DNA of 35,189 nucleotides from the NCBI GenBank assembly GCA_947372795.1, contig CANBVC010000004.1, positions 1-35,189 on the forward strand, read 5' to 3'. Shown piece by piece: positions 9,541 to 19,970 of the stretch (its first letter is position 1; the number at the start of each line of letters is the position of its first letter). The notes beneath the pieces are model-generated. The model saw only the letters and a program-made list of their open reading frames with translations. It was not told the DNA's origin and did no database searches. The translations under genes were made by a program, and so were the position numbers. This stretch comes from Beijerinckiaceae bacterium. Lineage in GTDB: Bacteria > Pseudomonadota > Alphaproteobacteria > Rhizobiales > Beijerinckiaceae.

Positions 9541-10569
9541 ATGTCGAACGCCGCCACCCAGACGCCCGAACTTGCGGACTTCTCGAAGGACATTCGCTCG
9601 CTCGGCCTCAATCCCCTCTGGGAGCGCACGGTTTCTCAGAACCCAGGTTCGCCCTGTCTTCCAACCCATTGGAAATGGGACGATTTGAAGCCACAGCTCC
9701 TGCGGGCTTGCGAGCTGATCGGCACCAAGGATGCCGAGCGTCGCGTGTTGATGCTCGAAAATCCGCAAATGCCGGGATCAAGCTTCATCGCCAACACATT
9801 GTTCACCGGCCTGCAGATCATCCAGCCCGGCGAAGTCGCTTCCGCCCATCGCCACACCCCGAACGCCCTGCGCTTCGTTGTCGAAGGCAAGGGGGCCTAT
9901 ACGGCTGTGAATGGCGAGCGCGTCATGATCAACCCCGGCGATTTCATCGTGACGCCCAATTGGGCCTGGCACGATCACGGAAACATCGGCGAGGAGGCCG
10001 TCGTGTGGATGGACGGTCTTGATTCCGCCTTCACTAAATTCTTCGGGGCCACCTTCCGCGAGGAATATCCGACGGAAACCCAGCCGCTCTATCACACCGA
10101 GGGCGATTCCGCCGCCGCATTCGGGTCCGCCCTTCTGCCGGTCGATTACAAGGACGACGCCTCCGGCTCGCCGCTCCTGAAATATCCCTATGCCCGTACG
10201 CTCGAGGCTTTGCATCATCTGCAAAAGACGCAGCCGCTGCATGCCTGCCATGGCGTGAAGTTGCGCTACGCCAATCCTGGCAACGGCAAATATCCTTTCC
10301 CGACCATGGCGGCCTTCATGCAGTTCCTGCCAAAGGGCTTTGCGGGCAAGACTTGGCGCACGACCGAGAACATCGTCTTCAACGTGTCCGAAGGATCGGG
10401 CGTAGCGATGATCGCCGGTCAGCGTTTCGCCTTCTCCCCGCACGACATTTTCGTCGCCCCGTCATGGTGCGACTTCGCTTTCGAGGCGAAAGAGGATTGT
10501 GTGATCTTCAGTTACTCCGACCGCGCCGCGCAGGAGTCTCTTGGCTTCTATCGCGAAGAGGCGCTGTAA
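9541..10569 (+). CDS. gtdA: Gentisate 1,2-dioxygenase (bicupin)
   Basis: IQPGEVASAHRHTPNALRFVVEGKGAYTAVNGERVMINPGDFIVTPNWAWHDHGN cupin metal site; second C-terminal cupin. Confidence 0.9.
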   Translation: MSNAATQTPELADFSKDIRSLGLNPLWERTVSQNPGSPCLPTHWKWDDLKPQLLRACELIGTKDAERRVLMLENPQMPGSSFIANTLFTGLQIIQPGEVASAHRHTPNALRFVVEGKGAYTAVNGERVMINPGDFIVTPNWAWHDHGNIGEEAVVWMDGLDSAFTKFFGATFREEYPTETQPLYHTEGDSAAAFGSALLPVDYKDDASGSPLLKYPYARTLEALHHLQKTQPLHACHGVKLRYANPGNGKYPFPTMAAFMQFLPKGFAGKTWRTTENIVFNVSEGSGVAMIAGQRFAFSPHDIFVAPSWCDFAFEAKEDCVIFSYSDRAAQESLGFYREEAL

Positions 10570-10570
10570 G

Positions 10571-11071
10571 TCAGGACAGCCGCGCCTCGAATAGATCGAG
10601 CGCGCAGAGTAGGGCGGCGCGGCGGACTTCGGTCCGCCCCAGATCGCCGAAGCGCCGCTCCAGCGCGAGGGTCTCGCCCCCGCGTCTGGCGCAGGCGAAA
10701 TGAACAAGCCCCACGGGCTTTTCCTCACTACCCCCGCCGGGCCCCGCTATGCCCGTGATGGCGACCGCCACATGGGCGCGCGAATGCGCCAGCGCGCCTT
10801 CCGCCATGGCCCGAGCGACAGGCTCGCTCACCGCGCCATAGGCCGCCAGAACCTCGTCCGGCACGCCCAGCATGTCTTGCTTAGCCGCGTTGGAATAGGT
10901 GACGAAGCCCCGGTCGACCACAGCCGAAGAGCCAGCGATTTCCGTCAGCAAAGCTGCGACCAGCCCGCCCGTGCAGGATTCCGCCGTGGCGATCATCTCG
11001 CCTCGCGCGGCATAGGCCTTGATAAGCGCGGCGGCGCGGTCAAGGAGGGCGGCTTCGAAGGGTGAGGGCAT
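10571..11071 (-). CDS. cinA: CinA C-terminal domain (PncC-type nicotinamide-nucleotide amidase)
   Basis: IATAESCTGGLVAALLTEIAGSSAVVDRGFVTYSNAAKQDMLGV and ITGIAGPGGGSEEKPVGLVHFA; ORF-track start 11089 is TTG, ATG at 11071. Confidence 0.92.
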   Translation of the reverse strand: MPSPFEAALLDRAAALIKAYAARGEMIATAESCTGGLVAALLTEIAGSSAVVDRGFVTYSNAAKQDMLGVPDEVLAAYGAVSEPVARAMAEGALAHSRAHVAVAITGIAGPGGGSEEKPVGLVHFACARRGGETLALERRFGDLGRTEVRRAALLCALDLFEARLS

Positions 11072-11085
11072 GGTGTGTTCCAAGG

Positions 11086-12291
11086 TCAAGCAGGCAGCCG
11101 GACGGTCGCCAGCGCCATGGCGGCGACGCCTTCGCGGCGGCCGGTGAAGCCGAGTTGTTCTGATGTGGTGGCCTTCACCGCCACGCGGGAGACATCCACG
11201 CCCATGATCTGCGCCAGTTTCGCGCGGATGGCGTCGCGATGGGGCCCGACCTTCGGGGCCTCGCAGATCACGGTCCCGTCCACATGGGCGATCATGCCGC
11301 CGCGCTCACGGACCCTTTGCGCGGCATGGCGCAGGAAGATGTCGGATGGCGCGCCCTTCCACTGGGGGTCGGAGGGCGGGAAATGGGAGCCGATGTCGCC
11401 GTCCGCCAACGCGCCATAGATGGCGTCGGTGATGGCGTGCATGAGCACGTCCGCATCGGAATGACCCAGCAAGCCCTTGGTATGGGGAATAGAGACGCCG
11501 CCGAGCCAGATCTGGTCGCCCTCGGTGAAGGCGTGCACGTCGAAGCCCTGGCCGGTGCGGATATCCAGCAACTGGCCGAGCATCCGCGCCTCCGCCGCGG
11601 CGAAATCTTGCGGGTTCGTCACTTTCATATTCTCGGGATCTCCCTCGAAGACATGGACCGCGTGGCCCGCCCACTCGGCGACCGCGCCATCATCGGTCAA
11701 TTCGGCCTGTCCAGTGGAGGCCGCGAGCCGATGGGCGGTCGCGATGAGGTCGTAACTGAACGCCTGCGGCGTCTGCACAGCCCGCAGAAGCGCGCGCGGG
11801 GGCGTCGATTCGATGCGCCCTTCTTCGTTCACCTGCTTGATCGTGTCGGTGACGGCGAGGCCGGGTATGGCTGCGCCGCTCGCTTGCGCTGCCGTGATCG
11901 CCCGCGCCATCAACTGGGGGCTGACGAAGGGGCGTGCGCAATCATGAATCAGCACAATGTCAGGGGCCTCGCTCGCAAGCGCCTCAAGGCCTGCTCGCAC
12001 GCTCGCCTGACGCGTAGCGCCGCCCGCGACGGGCTCCCGAAGCGCCTGCCGGGCCGCAGGCTCCAGCAGGGCCACGGCGGCGTCATACAGCGCCTTGTCA
12101 TCGGGGTGGATCGTTACGAGAATGGGCGCCTGCGGGGCTCCTTTATGGAGCGCGCGCAAGGTGCGGGTAATGATCGGCTCGCCCGCAACGGCTCGATATT
12201 GCTTTGGAATACCCTCGCCCGCGCGCGAGCCCCGGCCGGCGGCGACCACAACTATGGCGAGGGAGGGCGTTAGCGTTGTGGCAGGGTTCAT
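11086..12291 (-). CDS. ispDF: Bifunctional IspD/IspF (MEP cytidylyltransferase / MEcPP synthase)
   Basis: Isp[39 protein letters not shown]; Isp[56 protein letters not shown]. Confidence 0.96.
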   Translation of the reverse strand: MNPATTLTPSLAIVVVAAGRGSRAGEGIPKQYRAVAGEPIITRTLRALHKGAPQAPILVTIHPDDKALYDAAVALLEPAARQALREPVAGGATRQASVRAGLEALASEAPDIVLIHDCARPFVSPQLMARAITAAQASGAAIPGLAVTDTIKQVNEEGRIESTPPRALLRAVQTPQAFSYDLIATAHRLAASTGQAELTDDGAVAEWAGHAVHVFEGDPENMKVTNPQDFAAAEARMLGQLLDIRTGQGFDVHAFTEGDQIWLGGVSIPHTKGLLGHSDADVLMHAITDAIYGALADGDIGSHFPPSDPQWKGAPSDIFLRHAAQRVRERGGMIAHVDGTVICEAPKVGPHRDAIRAKLAQIMGVDVSRVAVKATTSEQLGFTGRREGVAAMALATVRLPA

Positions 12292-12386
12292 GCAGGCGGA
12301 ACTTTCAGCTTCGCTTCACCAACTCGGCAATGCCTGATTGTGTCGCCGGTTTCGCGCCCTTCGTCAAACTTGGCGCCCATAGCTTA

Positions 12387-12414
12387 TTGCGCAGTGCACA
12401 AAATTGACTATAGT
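12387..12414 (+). promoter_or_regulatory. Candidate sigma70-type promoter for the dusB-ntr operon
   Basis: TTGCGC - 16 nt - TATAGT, with the -10 hexamer ending only 6 nt before the dusB ATG at 12421. Confidence 0.3.
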
Positions 12415-12420
12415 GTAGGC

Positions 12421-13443
12421 ATGTTGCTCGATGCTGAAGATTTAGGCAAATCGCTGCGCATCGGGACTATTGAATTGCCCGGATGCGCGGTCCTCGCACC
12501 TATGTCGGGCGTTACAGATGTCGCCATGCGCCGCATCAGCGCGCAATTTGGCGCCTCTCTTGTTGTGACCGAAATGGTGGCCTGCGACGATTATGTGCGC
12601 GGTGAAGAGGAGAGCCGCGTTCGCGCCGAGGGCGCCGGGCTCGACCTCCATGTGGTGCAGATCGCCGGTTGCGATCCCTATTGGATGGGCGAGGCCGCGC
12701 GGCTGGCGGAGGCCTCGGGCGCAGCGATCATCGATATCAACATGGGCTGCCCCGCCAAACGTGTGACAGGCGGCTACGCGGGCTCGGCCCTTATGCGCGA
12801 CCCCGATCTCGCCCTGCGGCTGATCGATGCGACGGTCAATGCTGTGTCGATTCCCGTCACCCTCAAGACAAGGCTCGGCTGGGACGAGCATAGCTTCAAC
12901 GCTCCCGATTTGGCGCGCCGCGCGGAACAGGCGGGCGTGCAGCTCGTGACCATCCATGGCCGCACCCGCTGCCAATTTTACAAGGGCGTCGCCGATTGGG
13001 TCGCTATCCGGGCCGTTGTGGACGCGGTATCGGTTCCGGTGCTGGCCAACGGCGATTGCGGCTCTCTCGCCGACGCAAAGGCCATGATGGCTGCCTCTGG
13101 CGCGCAGGGGGTCATGATCGGCCGTGCCGCGCTCGGCAGGCCCTGGCTCGTGGGCGAGATCGCTGCGGGCCTTGCGGGGGCTTCGTTCGAGGCGCCCTCA
13201 AAGGATGCGCGCGCCGAGGCGGCCCTTGAACATTACGACGGCCTCCTGCGCCTCTTCGGCGAGCGGGCGGGGTTGCGCCATGCGCGCAAGCATCTCGCCG
13301 CCTATGCGGACCATGCGCGCCCTAAAGGTGGACCCGGCGCAGCGGGCGACCGTTTGCGCCTTGTTACGAGTGAAGACGTTCATGAGGTGCGCCGCCTGAT
13401 CGCGCAGCTCTTTGGAGATCTCCCAGACGCGGAGGCTGCCTGA
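12421..13443 (+). CDS. dusB: tRNA-dihydrouridine synthase (NifR3/DusB)
   Basis: [55 protein letters not shown]; located directly upstream of ntrB. Confidence 0.95.
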   Translation: MLLDAEDLGKSLRIGTIELPGCAVLAPMSGVTDVAMRRISAQFGASLVVTEMVACDDYVRGEEESRVRAEGAGLDLHVVQIAGCDPYWMGEAARLAEASGAAIIDINMGCPAKRVTGGYAGSALMRDPDLALRLIDATVNAVSIPVTLKTRLGWDEHSFNAPDLARRAEQAGVQLVTIHGRTRCQFYKGVADWVAIRAVVDAVSVPVLANGDCGSLADAKAMMAASGAQGVMIGRAALGRPWLVGEIAAGLAGASFEAPSKDARAEAALEHYDGLLRLFGERAGLRHARKHLAAYADHARPKGGPGAAGDRLRLVTSEDVHEVRRLIAQLFGDLPDAEAA

Positions 13444-13444
13444 C

Positions 13445-14572
13445 ATGGTGATGCTGACTTCAAAATCAAAATTCGGGGTTGATCCGGGGGAACTGCTCAA
13501 CGCGCTTCCTTACCCCATCCTCACCATCAGCCCCGAGGGCAGGGTGGCGGACGCCAATAGCGCCTCCGAGGGCTTTTTTGAAATGAGCCGCGCGATGTTG
13601 AAGCGCCGCCGGCTCAACGAGATCCTGCCCTTCGGGTCGCCACTGATGGGGCTCGTTGACTACGTTCGCACACGCGGCGTCACTGTGAACGAGTACAGGG
13701 TCGATCTTGGCACGCCAAAGATCGGGCTGGAGCGTGTGGTCGACATTCACGCATGCCCGACCCCGGGCGATGCCGAAGGTGTCATCATAATGCTTCAAGA
13801 ACGTACAATTGCCGATAAAATGGACAGGCAATTGACGCATCGAGGGGCAGCCCGTTCGGTCTCGGCCATGGCCTCGATGCTCGCCCATGAGATCAAGAAC
13901 CCCCTTTCGGGCATTCGCGGCGCCGCGCAATTGCTGGAGATGTCGGTGCCCGACGAGGACCGCTCGCTGACGCGCCTCATTTGCGACGAAACGGACCGGA
14001 TCGTGAAGCTGGTCGACCGTATGGAGGTCTTCTCAGACGAGCGGCCTGTGGAGCGCGAACAGGTCAATATCCACGCGGTTCTGGACCATGTGAAGCGGGT
14101 CGCTCAGGCAGGTTTCGCCCGCCATCTGCGTTTCCTGGAAATCTATGATCCCTCTTTGCCGCCGGTCTGGGCCAATCGCGATCAGCTCATTCAGGTGTTT
14201 CTGAACCTTGTGAAAAATGCCGCCGAAGCCATCGGTGAGGACGCCATTGAGGGCGAAATCGAACTGACGACCGCCTTCAAGCCCGGCGTGCGGCTAAAAA
14301 CCACGGCTTCCGCCTCGCCTGTCAGCCTGCCGCTCGAATTTTGCGTGCGTGACAACGGGCCGGGCGTGTCTCCGAACATCGCCGAAAACCTCTTTGACCC
14401 CTTCGTGACGAACAAGGCGTCGGGAACTGGCCTTGGTCTTGCACTTGTAGCCAAGATTATAGGCGACCATGGCGGCATCATCGAATGCGAGTCTCATCCA
14501 CGGCGGACGACCTTCCGGGTCTTGATGCCGATGTATTCGCAGATGGATGGCCGGGCGGGCGCCGCCGAGTGA
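13445..14572 (+). CDS. ntrB: Nitrogen regulation sensor histidine kinase NtrB
   Basis: PAS region, H-box [23 protein letters not shown] box [15 protein letters not shown] box [33 protein letters not shown]. Confidence 0.95.
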   Translation: MVMLTSKSKFGVDPGELLNALPYPILTISPEGRVADANSASEGFFEMSRAMLKRRRLNEILPFGSPLMGLVDYVRTRGVTVNEYRVDLGTPKIGLERVVDIHACPTPGDAEGVIIMLQERTIADKMDRQLTHRGAARSVSAMASMLAHEIKNPLSGIRGAAQLLEMSVPDEDRSLTRLICDETDRIVKLVDRMEVFSDERPVEREQVNIHAVLDHVKRVAQAGFARHLRFLEIYDPSLPPVWANRDQLIQVFLNLVKNAAEAIGEDAIEGEIELTTAFKPGVRLKTTASASPVSLPLEFCVRDNGPGVSPNIAENLFDPFVTNKASGTGLGLALVAKIIGDHGGIIECESHPRRTTFRVLMPMYSQMDGRAGAAE

Positions 14573-14620
14573 GTTTACGTGCGTGATCTTGCTCCCAGCT
14601 GAATTCAGGAGATGAGCCGA

Positions 14621-16108
14621 ATGGCGACTGGAAACATCCTCGTTGCCGATGACGATGCAGCTATCCGCACGGTCATTAGTCAGGCTCTGGCGCGGGCCGG
14701 CTATGATGTGCGCGTCACTGGCGCGGCTGGAACTCTGTGGCGTTGGGTTCAAGCGGGGGAGGGCGATCTCGTCATTACCGACGTCGTGATGCCCGATGAG
14801 AACGCCTTCGAGCTGCTGCCCCGCATCAAGAAGATCCGCCCAGATCTTCCTATCATCGTCATGAGCGCGCAAAACACCTTCATGACCGCCATCAAGGCGT
14901 CGGAAGGCGGCGCCTATGATTATCTGCCAAAGCCCTTTGACCTGAAGGAGCTGCTCGCCATAGTCGGGCGCGCGCTTGCCGAGCCGCGCAGTCGTCCCAC
15001 GCGGGAGGTTGTGGAGGAGCTTGAGGGGATGCCGCTGGTGGGGCGCTCGCCCGCCATGCAGGAAATTTACCGCACGCTCGCGCGCCTCATGCAGACCGAC
15101 CTCACCGTGATGATCACGGGCGAATCCGGCACAGGCAAGGAGTTAGTGGCGCGCGCGCTGCATGACTATGGCAAGCGGGCCAAGGGTCCCTTCGTCGCGA
15201 TCAACATGGCCGCTATCCCCCGCGACCTCATCGAAAGCGAGCTCTTCGGCCATGAGAAGGGCGCCTTCACCGGCGCCAACGCCCGCTCGGCGGGTCGCTT
15301 CGAACAGGCTGAAGGCGGCACTCTGTTTCTCGATGAAATCGGCGATATGCCCATGGAGGCGCAGACGCGCCTTCTGCGCGTCCTTCAGCAGGGCGAATAC
15401 ACGACCGTTGGCGGGCGTAGCCATATCAAGACCAATGTTCGGATCGTGGCGGCGACCAACAAGGATCTGCGCATCCTTATTCAGCAAGGTCTGTTCCGCG
15501 AGGATCTGTTCTTTCGTCTGAACGTGGTGCCGCTGCGCCTCCCGCCTTTGCGTGAACGCTCGGAAGATGTGCCTGATCTGGTTCGTCATTTCTTCAAGGT
15601 AGCGGCTGCGGAAGGCTTGCCCCTGAAGCATATGGAAGGCGCGGCCCTTGATCGCATGAAGCGCTATCGGTGGCCGGGCAACATTCGCGAGCTGGAAAAC
15701 CTGATCCGCCGCCTCGCTGCGCTCTATCCGCAGGAAACGATTTCCGATCAGCTGATCGAGTTGGAGCTGGGCGCCGACGCGCCGCTACTCTCTGGCGTGC
15801 GCGCGCCCACCAATGGCGCGACGCCGGCCGCTCCCCCGGTCGCAGAAACAAGCTCGGAAGATTCCAGCCTGTCGCTGTCAGTCGAGCATCACCTCAACTC
15901 TCTTTTCAAGGAGTTCGGCGATCAGCTGCCGCCTCCCGGGCTCTACCACCGTGTCCTAAGAGAGATCGAATATCCTTTGATTTCAGCTGCTTTAGCTGCA
16001 ACGCGGGGAAATCAGATCAAGGCGGCGGAGTTGCTTGGGCTCAATCGAAACACGTTGCGCAAGAAGGTGCGCGACCTTGATGTCCGGTTGATGCGCACGC
16101 CCCGGTAA
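14621..16108 (+). CDS. ntrC: Nitrogen regulation response regulator NtrC (sigma54 activator)
   Basis: Receiver domain ([11 protein letters not shown]), AAA+ with GESGTGKE and intact GAFTGA, C-terminal Fis-type HTH ([22 protein letters not shown]); AGGAG spaced for ATG 14621. Confidence 0.96.
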   Translation: MATGNILVADDDAAIRTVISQALARAGYDVRVTGAAGTLWRWVQAGEGDLVITDVVMPDENAFELLPRIKKIRPDLPIIVMSAQNTFMTAIKASEGGAYDYLPKPFDLKELLAIVGRALAEPRSRPTREVVEELEGMPLVGRSPAMQEIYRTLARLMQTDLTVMITGESGTGKELVARALHDYGKRAKGPFVAINMAAIPRDLIESELFGHEKGAFTGANARSAGRFEQAEGGTLFLDEIGDMPMEAQTRLLRVLQQGEYTTVGGRSHIKTNVRIVAATNKDLRILIQQGLFREDLFFRLNVVPLRLPPLRERSEDVPDLVRHFFKVAAAEGLPLKHMEGAALDRMKRYRWPGNIRELENLIRRLAALYPQETISDQLIELELGADAPLLSGVRAPTNGATPAAPPVAETSSEDSSLSLSVEHHLNSLFKEFGDQLPPPGLYHRVLREIEYPLISAALAATRGNQIKAAELLGLNRNTLRKKVRDLDVRLMRTPR

Positions 16109-16120
16109 TGGATCCCGGTT

Positions 16121-16138
16121 GAAAAGGGCGCCTTTTTC
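16121..16138 (+). terminator. Weak intrinsic-terminator-like hairpin after ntrC
   Basis: GAAAAGG-GCG-CCTTTTTC; short stem, T-run is part of the stem. Confidence 0.35.
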
Positions 16139-16280
16139 CAATTTATGGGCGCGCCTTCTCAAAAATGTCGTAATCTGGCAACACCGTTGTATCTTGGTCA
16201 CGCTTAACGCGACCAGATATGAAGGTCGCCTCCCACGGGCATCGTTCCGTGGAGCGTGCACCTCCGTGTAGCCAGGACCT

Positions 16281-18596
16281 ATGAACGACAATATCGCCAC
16301 TCAACCGCCGCCCTCGGCTACAGGGGCCGACAGACAGAATCCTTCCCGGTTTGGCCCGGTGGTGGTGACTCTCGCCGTTCTGCTGTCGATCGGCACTCTG
16401 CTGGTCTTCGCCGATTACACGCCCATCGCGCCGACCAACGACGTCGTCATTGGGCTGTTCGTCGGCAATCTCGCGATCATCCTGATCTTGCTCGGCCTGA
16501 TCCTTTCTGAGGTCGTTAGGCTCGTAGCCGCTCGCCGCAAGCAAACGGCTGGCGCGCGGCTTCACATCCGCATCGTCACCCTGTTCTCCATGATCGCGGC
16601 GACGCCCGCCATCCTGATCGCCATCGTTGGCTCGATCACCCTTGAACGAAGCCTGAACCCCGCCTTTATGCAGGATGTGCGCGGCTTCGTTTACAACACG
16701 GCCGAGGCCGCGCGCCTGTTCCGCGAGTCCCAATGCCGGTCTTTGTTGCAGGAGACGCGTCTCGCAGCCTTCGACGTCTCACGCGCCCTGCCGATCTACA
16801 CGACAAACAAGCAGATCTTCGAAGAATTCTTCAATTCTCGGGCGCGATATCTGAACTTCTCGGTGGCGGCGCTGATGAAGCCGGATGGGACGGTCACGGA
16901 TCGCTTCGATCTTCCGGCGGAAAAGCCTACAGTACAGACAGCGGAAGGCGAGGGAGCGGCGGCGGCGCCAACCGCCCCGTCAGCGCTCGCGCCGCCTGAC
17001 GCAAGCGATTTTGAAGATGCGCGAAAGAATGAGCCGCTCTGTCTGATCCTGGGAGAGGGACGAACCTTTGTCGCCCTGCGGCAGGTGCCGATGACGCAGG
17101 ATACGTTCCTTTATGCGGCAAGGCCGATCGACCCATTCGCTCTGGAGTTTCCCGCACAGGCTGCGGGCCTGATCGGGCTCTACGAAACTTATGAGCAGCA
17201 TCGCCGCAACATTCAGGTCGCCTTCGCCGCCATGTATGTGATGATTGCGCTCATCATGGTGCTGTCGGCCACTTGGCTCGGGCTTTCCTTCGCCACTCGG
17301 CTGGTGACGCCCATCCGGCGCCTGATTTCCGCCACCGATCAAGTCTCGACCGGAAATCTTTATGTGCAGGTGCCCGTCAACAAAGACGAGGGCGACCTCG
17401 CCCATCTCGGCGAGACATTCAACAAGATGACCTCCGAGCTGCGCTTGCAGCAAAACCGCCTGATCGCCGCCAGCGCCCTCATCGATGAGCGGCGCGTTTT
17501 CACGGAAGCGGTGTTGTCGGGCGTGCCTGCCGGCGTGATCGGCATCGATTCAAAGGGGTGCATCACCGTCGTCAACGCTTCAGCGTCTAAGCTGCTCGAT
17601 GGTTCAGGCGAACAGGCGGCCGAACAGCGCATCGGGGAGCCCTTCGAGGATGTCATTCCAGAATTGGCGCCCGTCATTGCTGACGCCCGCGAAGGGCGCT
17701 CGCGCATGACGCAAAGTCAGATCACGCTCAACCGCCATGGACGCGAACGCATTTACAATATCCGCGTAACCAGCGAGGCCCTGACGGCGGGCGCGCAGAA
17801 TTTCGTGGTGACGCTTGACGACATCACCGAACTCGTTAGCGCCCAGCGCACATCGGCTTGGGCTGATGTGGCGCGGCGCATCGCCCATGAGATCAAGAAC
17901 CCCCTCACCCCGATCCAGCTCTCGGCTGAGCGGCTGAAGCGCAAATATGGGCGCGTGATAACGCAGGACCGCGACATTTTCGACCAGTGTACGGATACGA
18001 TCGTGCGGCAGGTCGAGGATATCAAGCGCATGGTGGATGAGTTCTCTTCTTTCGCGCGCATGCCTAAGGCGCGCCTTCAGGAGGACGACCTGTCCGCCTG
18101 CATCCGTCAGGTGCTTTTCTTGATGCGCGTCGGCCACCCCGATATCGCGATTGAAGAGCATATGCCGCCGCAGACGGTCGTCGCCAGGTTCGACCGGCGG
18201 CTGCTATCGCAAGCGCTCACCAATATCGTGAAGAACGCCACCGAGGGGATCGCTGCCGCGCAGGAGCGGGGCGAGGCGCCTCGGATTGACGTTTCACTGA
18301 ATATCGACGCCACCGAAATTGTGTCCATCGATGTGCTGGACAATGGCAAGGGCTTCCCGACTGAGAGCCGTCAGAAGCTTCTTGAACCCTATGTGACGAC
18401 CCGGACCGAAGGAACGGGGCTTGGACTGCCTATTGTCGCCAAGATTCTGGAGGATCATGGCGGCGGCATCGAACTTCTCGATGCTCCGGAGGGGCAGGGC
18501 GCGCGTGTGCGCCTCTGGTTCCCCTTCCACAACATCGACAGCTCGCCGAACGCCGACGGGCCATATGGCGCACAACAGTTCCAACAGAAGGCGTAA
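16281..18596 (+). CDS. ntrY: Nitrogen regulation membrane sensor histidine kinase NtrY
   Basis: Multiple N-terminal TM segments, HAMP (RLVTPIRRLISATDQVSTGNLYVQVPV), PAS, H-box [27 protein letters not shown], HATPase. Confidence 0.95.
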   Translation: MNDNIATQPPPSATGADRQNPSRFGPVVVTLAVLLSIGTLLVFADYTPIAPTNDVVIGLFVGNLAIILILLGLILSEVVRLVAARRKQTAGARLHIRIVTLFSMIAATPAILIAIVGSITLERSLNPAFMQDVRGFVYNTAEAARLFRESQCRSLLQETRLAAFDVSRALPIYTTNKQIFEEFFNSRARYLNFSVAALMKPDGTVTDRFDLPAEKPTVQTAEGEGAAAAPTAPSALAPPDASDFEDARKNEPLCLILGEGRTFVALRQVPMTQDTFLYAARPIDPFALEFPAQAAGLIGLYETYEQHRRNIQVAFAAMYVMIALIMVLSATWLGLSFATRLVTPIRRLISATDQVSTGNLYVQVPVNKDEGDLAHLGETFNKMTSELRLQQNRLIAASALIDERRVFTEAVLSGVPAGVIGIDSKGCITVVNASASKLLDGSGEQAAEQRIGEPFEDVIPELAPVIADAREGRSRMTQSQITLNRHGRERIYNIRVTSEALTAGAQNFVVTLDDITELVSAQRTSAWADVARRIAHEIKNPLTPIQLSAERLKRKYGRVITQDRDIFDQCTDTIVRQVEDIKRMVDEFSSFARMPKARLQEDDLSACIRQVLFLMRVGHPDIAIEEHMPPQTVVARFDRRLLSQALTNIVKNATEGIAAAQERGEAPRIDVSLNIDATEIVSIDVLDNGKGFPTESRQKLLEPYVTTRTEGTGLGLPIVAKILEDHGGGIELLDAPEGQGARVRLWFPFHNIDSSPNADGPYGAQQFQQKA

Positions 18597-18602
18597 GCAT
18601 CC

Positions 18603-19970
18603 ATGGCGACCGACATATTGATCGTCGATGACGAGGCGGACATTCGTGAAGGCGTGTCTGGAATCCTCTCCGATGAGGGGCATAGCACCCGCACGGCGAA
18701 GAATTCCGACGAGGCGCTTGCGGCGATCGAAGCGCGGCGCCCCCAGTTGATCTTCCTCGACATCTGGATGCAGGGGTCGCGGCTCGACGGAATGCAGTTG
18801 CTGGAAATCATCAAGAAGCAACACCCAAGTCTGCCGGTGGTGATGATCTCTGGCCACGGAAATATCGAAACCGCCGTTCAGGCGATCCACCTCGGCGCCT
18901 ATGACTTCATCGAAAAACCCTTCAAGGCCGATCGCCTGGTGCTGGTCGCTGACCGCGCGCTGGAAACCTCGCGCCTAAAACGTGAAGTCACCGAGCTGCG
19001 CGCCCGCGCTGGCGCCACCAACCGGATCGTTGGCCGCTCCACCATCATGAACCAGTTGCGACAGGTCATCGAAAGGGTGGCGCCCGCCAACTCCCGCATC
19101 ATGGTCTCTGGCGCTTCAGGAGCGGGCAAGGAGCTCGTAGTCCGCGTCATCCACGAAACCTCCCAACGCGCCAACGGGCCCTTTGTGGTTTTGAACGCAG
19201 CCACCATCACGCCGGAGTCGATGGAAGAGGAGTTGTTTGGCACAGAGGGTGGCGAGGGCCGTATGCGCAAGGTGGGCGCCCTTGAGGAGGCTCACGGCGG
19301 CACGCTCTATCTCGATGAAGTTGCCGACATGCCCAAGGAGACGCAGGGCAAAATTCTGCGCGTTTTGGTTGACCAGAATTTCCAGCGTGTCGGCGGCTCC
19401 GCGCGTGTTCATGTGGATGTGCGCATCATCTCTTCGACCAGCCGCGATCTGGCGCTGGCGATCGAGGAGGGGCTTTTCCGAGAGGATCTGTTCCATCGCC
19501 TCTCGGTCGTGCCGATCCGCGTGCCCGCCCTGTCCGAGCGGCGCGACGATATTCCCGAGCTCGTCGACTATTTTATGGAGCAGCTTTCCCAGACCACCGG
19601 CCTGCCACGCCGCAAGGTCGGGCAGGACGCCATGGCGGTTCTGCAATCCCATGATTGGCCAGGAAATGTGCGCCAGCTCCGCAATAACATTGAGCGTCTG
19701 CTGATTTTGGCGGTAGGCGATCCCGATGCGGAGATCGACTCCTCGATGCTGCCCTCGGAGATCGGCGCCCTTGTGCCTGCGACACCCAATGGCGCAGGCG
19801 GCGAAAAACTGATGAGCCTACCGCTGCGCGAAGCGCGTGAGGTGTTTGAGCGCGAATATCTGGTGGCGCAGATCAGTCGGTTCGGGGGCAACATATCCCG
19901 CACCGCTGAATTCATCGGCATGGAGCGCTCAGCCCTGCATCGCAAGTTGAAGTCGCTCGCCATCGATTGA
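18603..19970 (+). CDS. ntrX: Response regulator NtrX (AAA+ domain lacking canonical GAFTGA)
   Basis: DILIVDDEADIREGVSGILSDEG receiver; GASGAGKE Walker A; L1 region reads FGTEGGEGRMRKVGALEEAHGG; Fis-type C-terminus ISRTAEFIGMERSALHRKLKSL. Confidence 0.95.
   Translation: MATDILIVDDEADIREGVSGILSDEGHSTRTAKNSDEALAAIEARRPQLIFLDIWMQGSRLDGMQLLEIIKKQHPSLPVVMISGHGNIETAVQAIHLGAYDFIEKPFKADRLVLVADRALETSRLKREVTELRARAGATNRIVGRSTIMNQLRQVIERVAPANSRIMVSGASGAGKELVVRVIHETSQRANGPFVVLNAATITPESMEEELFGTEGGEGRMRKVGALEEAHGGTLYLDEVADMPKETQGKILRVLVDQNFQRVGGSARVHVDVRIISSTSRDLALAIEEGLFREDLFHRLSVVPIRVPALSERRDDIPELVDYFMEQLSQTTGLPRRKVGQDAMAVLQSHDWPGNVRQLRNNIERLLILAVGDPDAEIDSSMLPSEIGALVPATPNGAGGEKLMSLPLREAREVFEREYLVAQISRFGGNISRTAEFIGMERSALHRKLKSLAID

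Noticed and set aside
11239-12273. 344-aa plus-strand ORF antisense to ispDF
   Set aside because: Shadow ORF of a well-supported bifunctional enzyme
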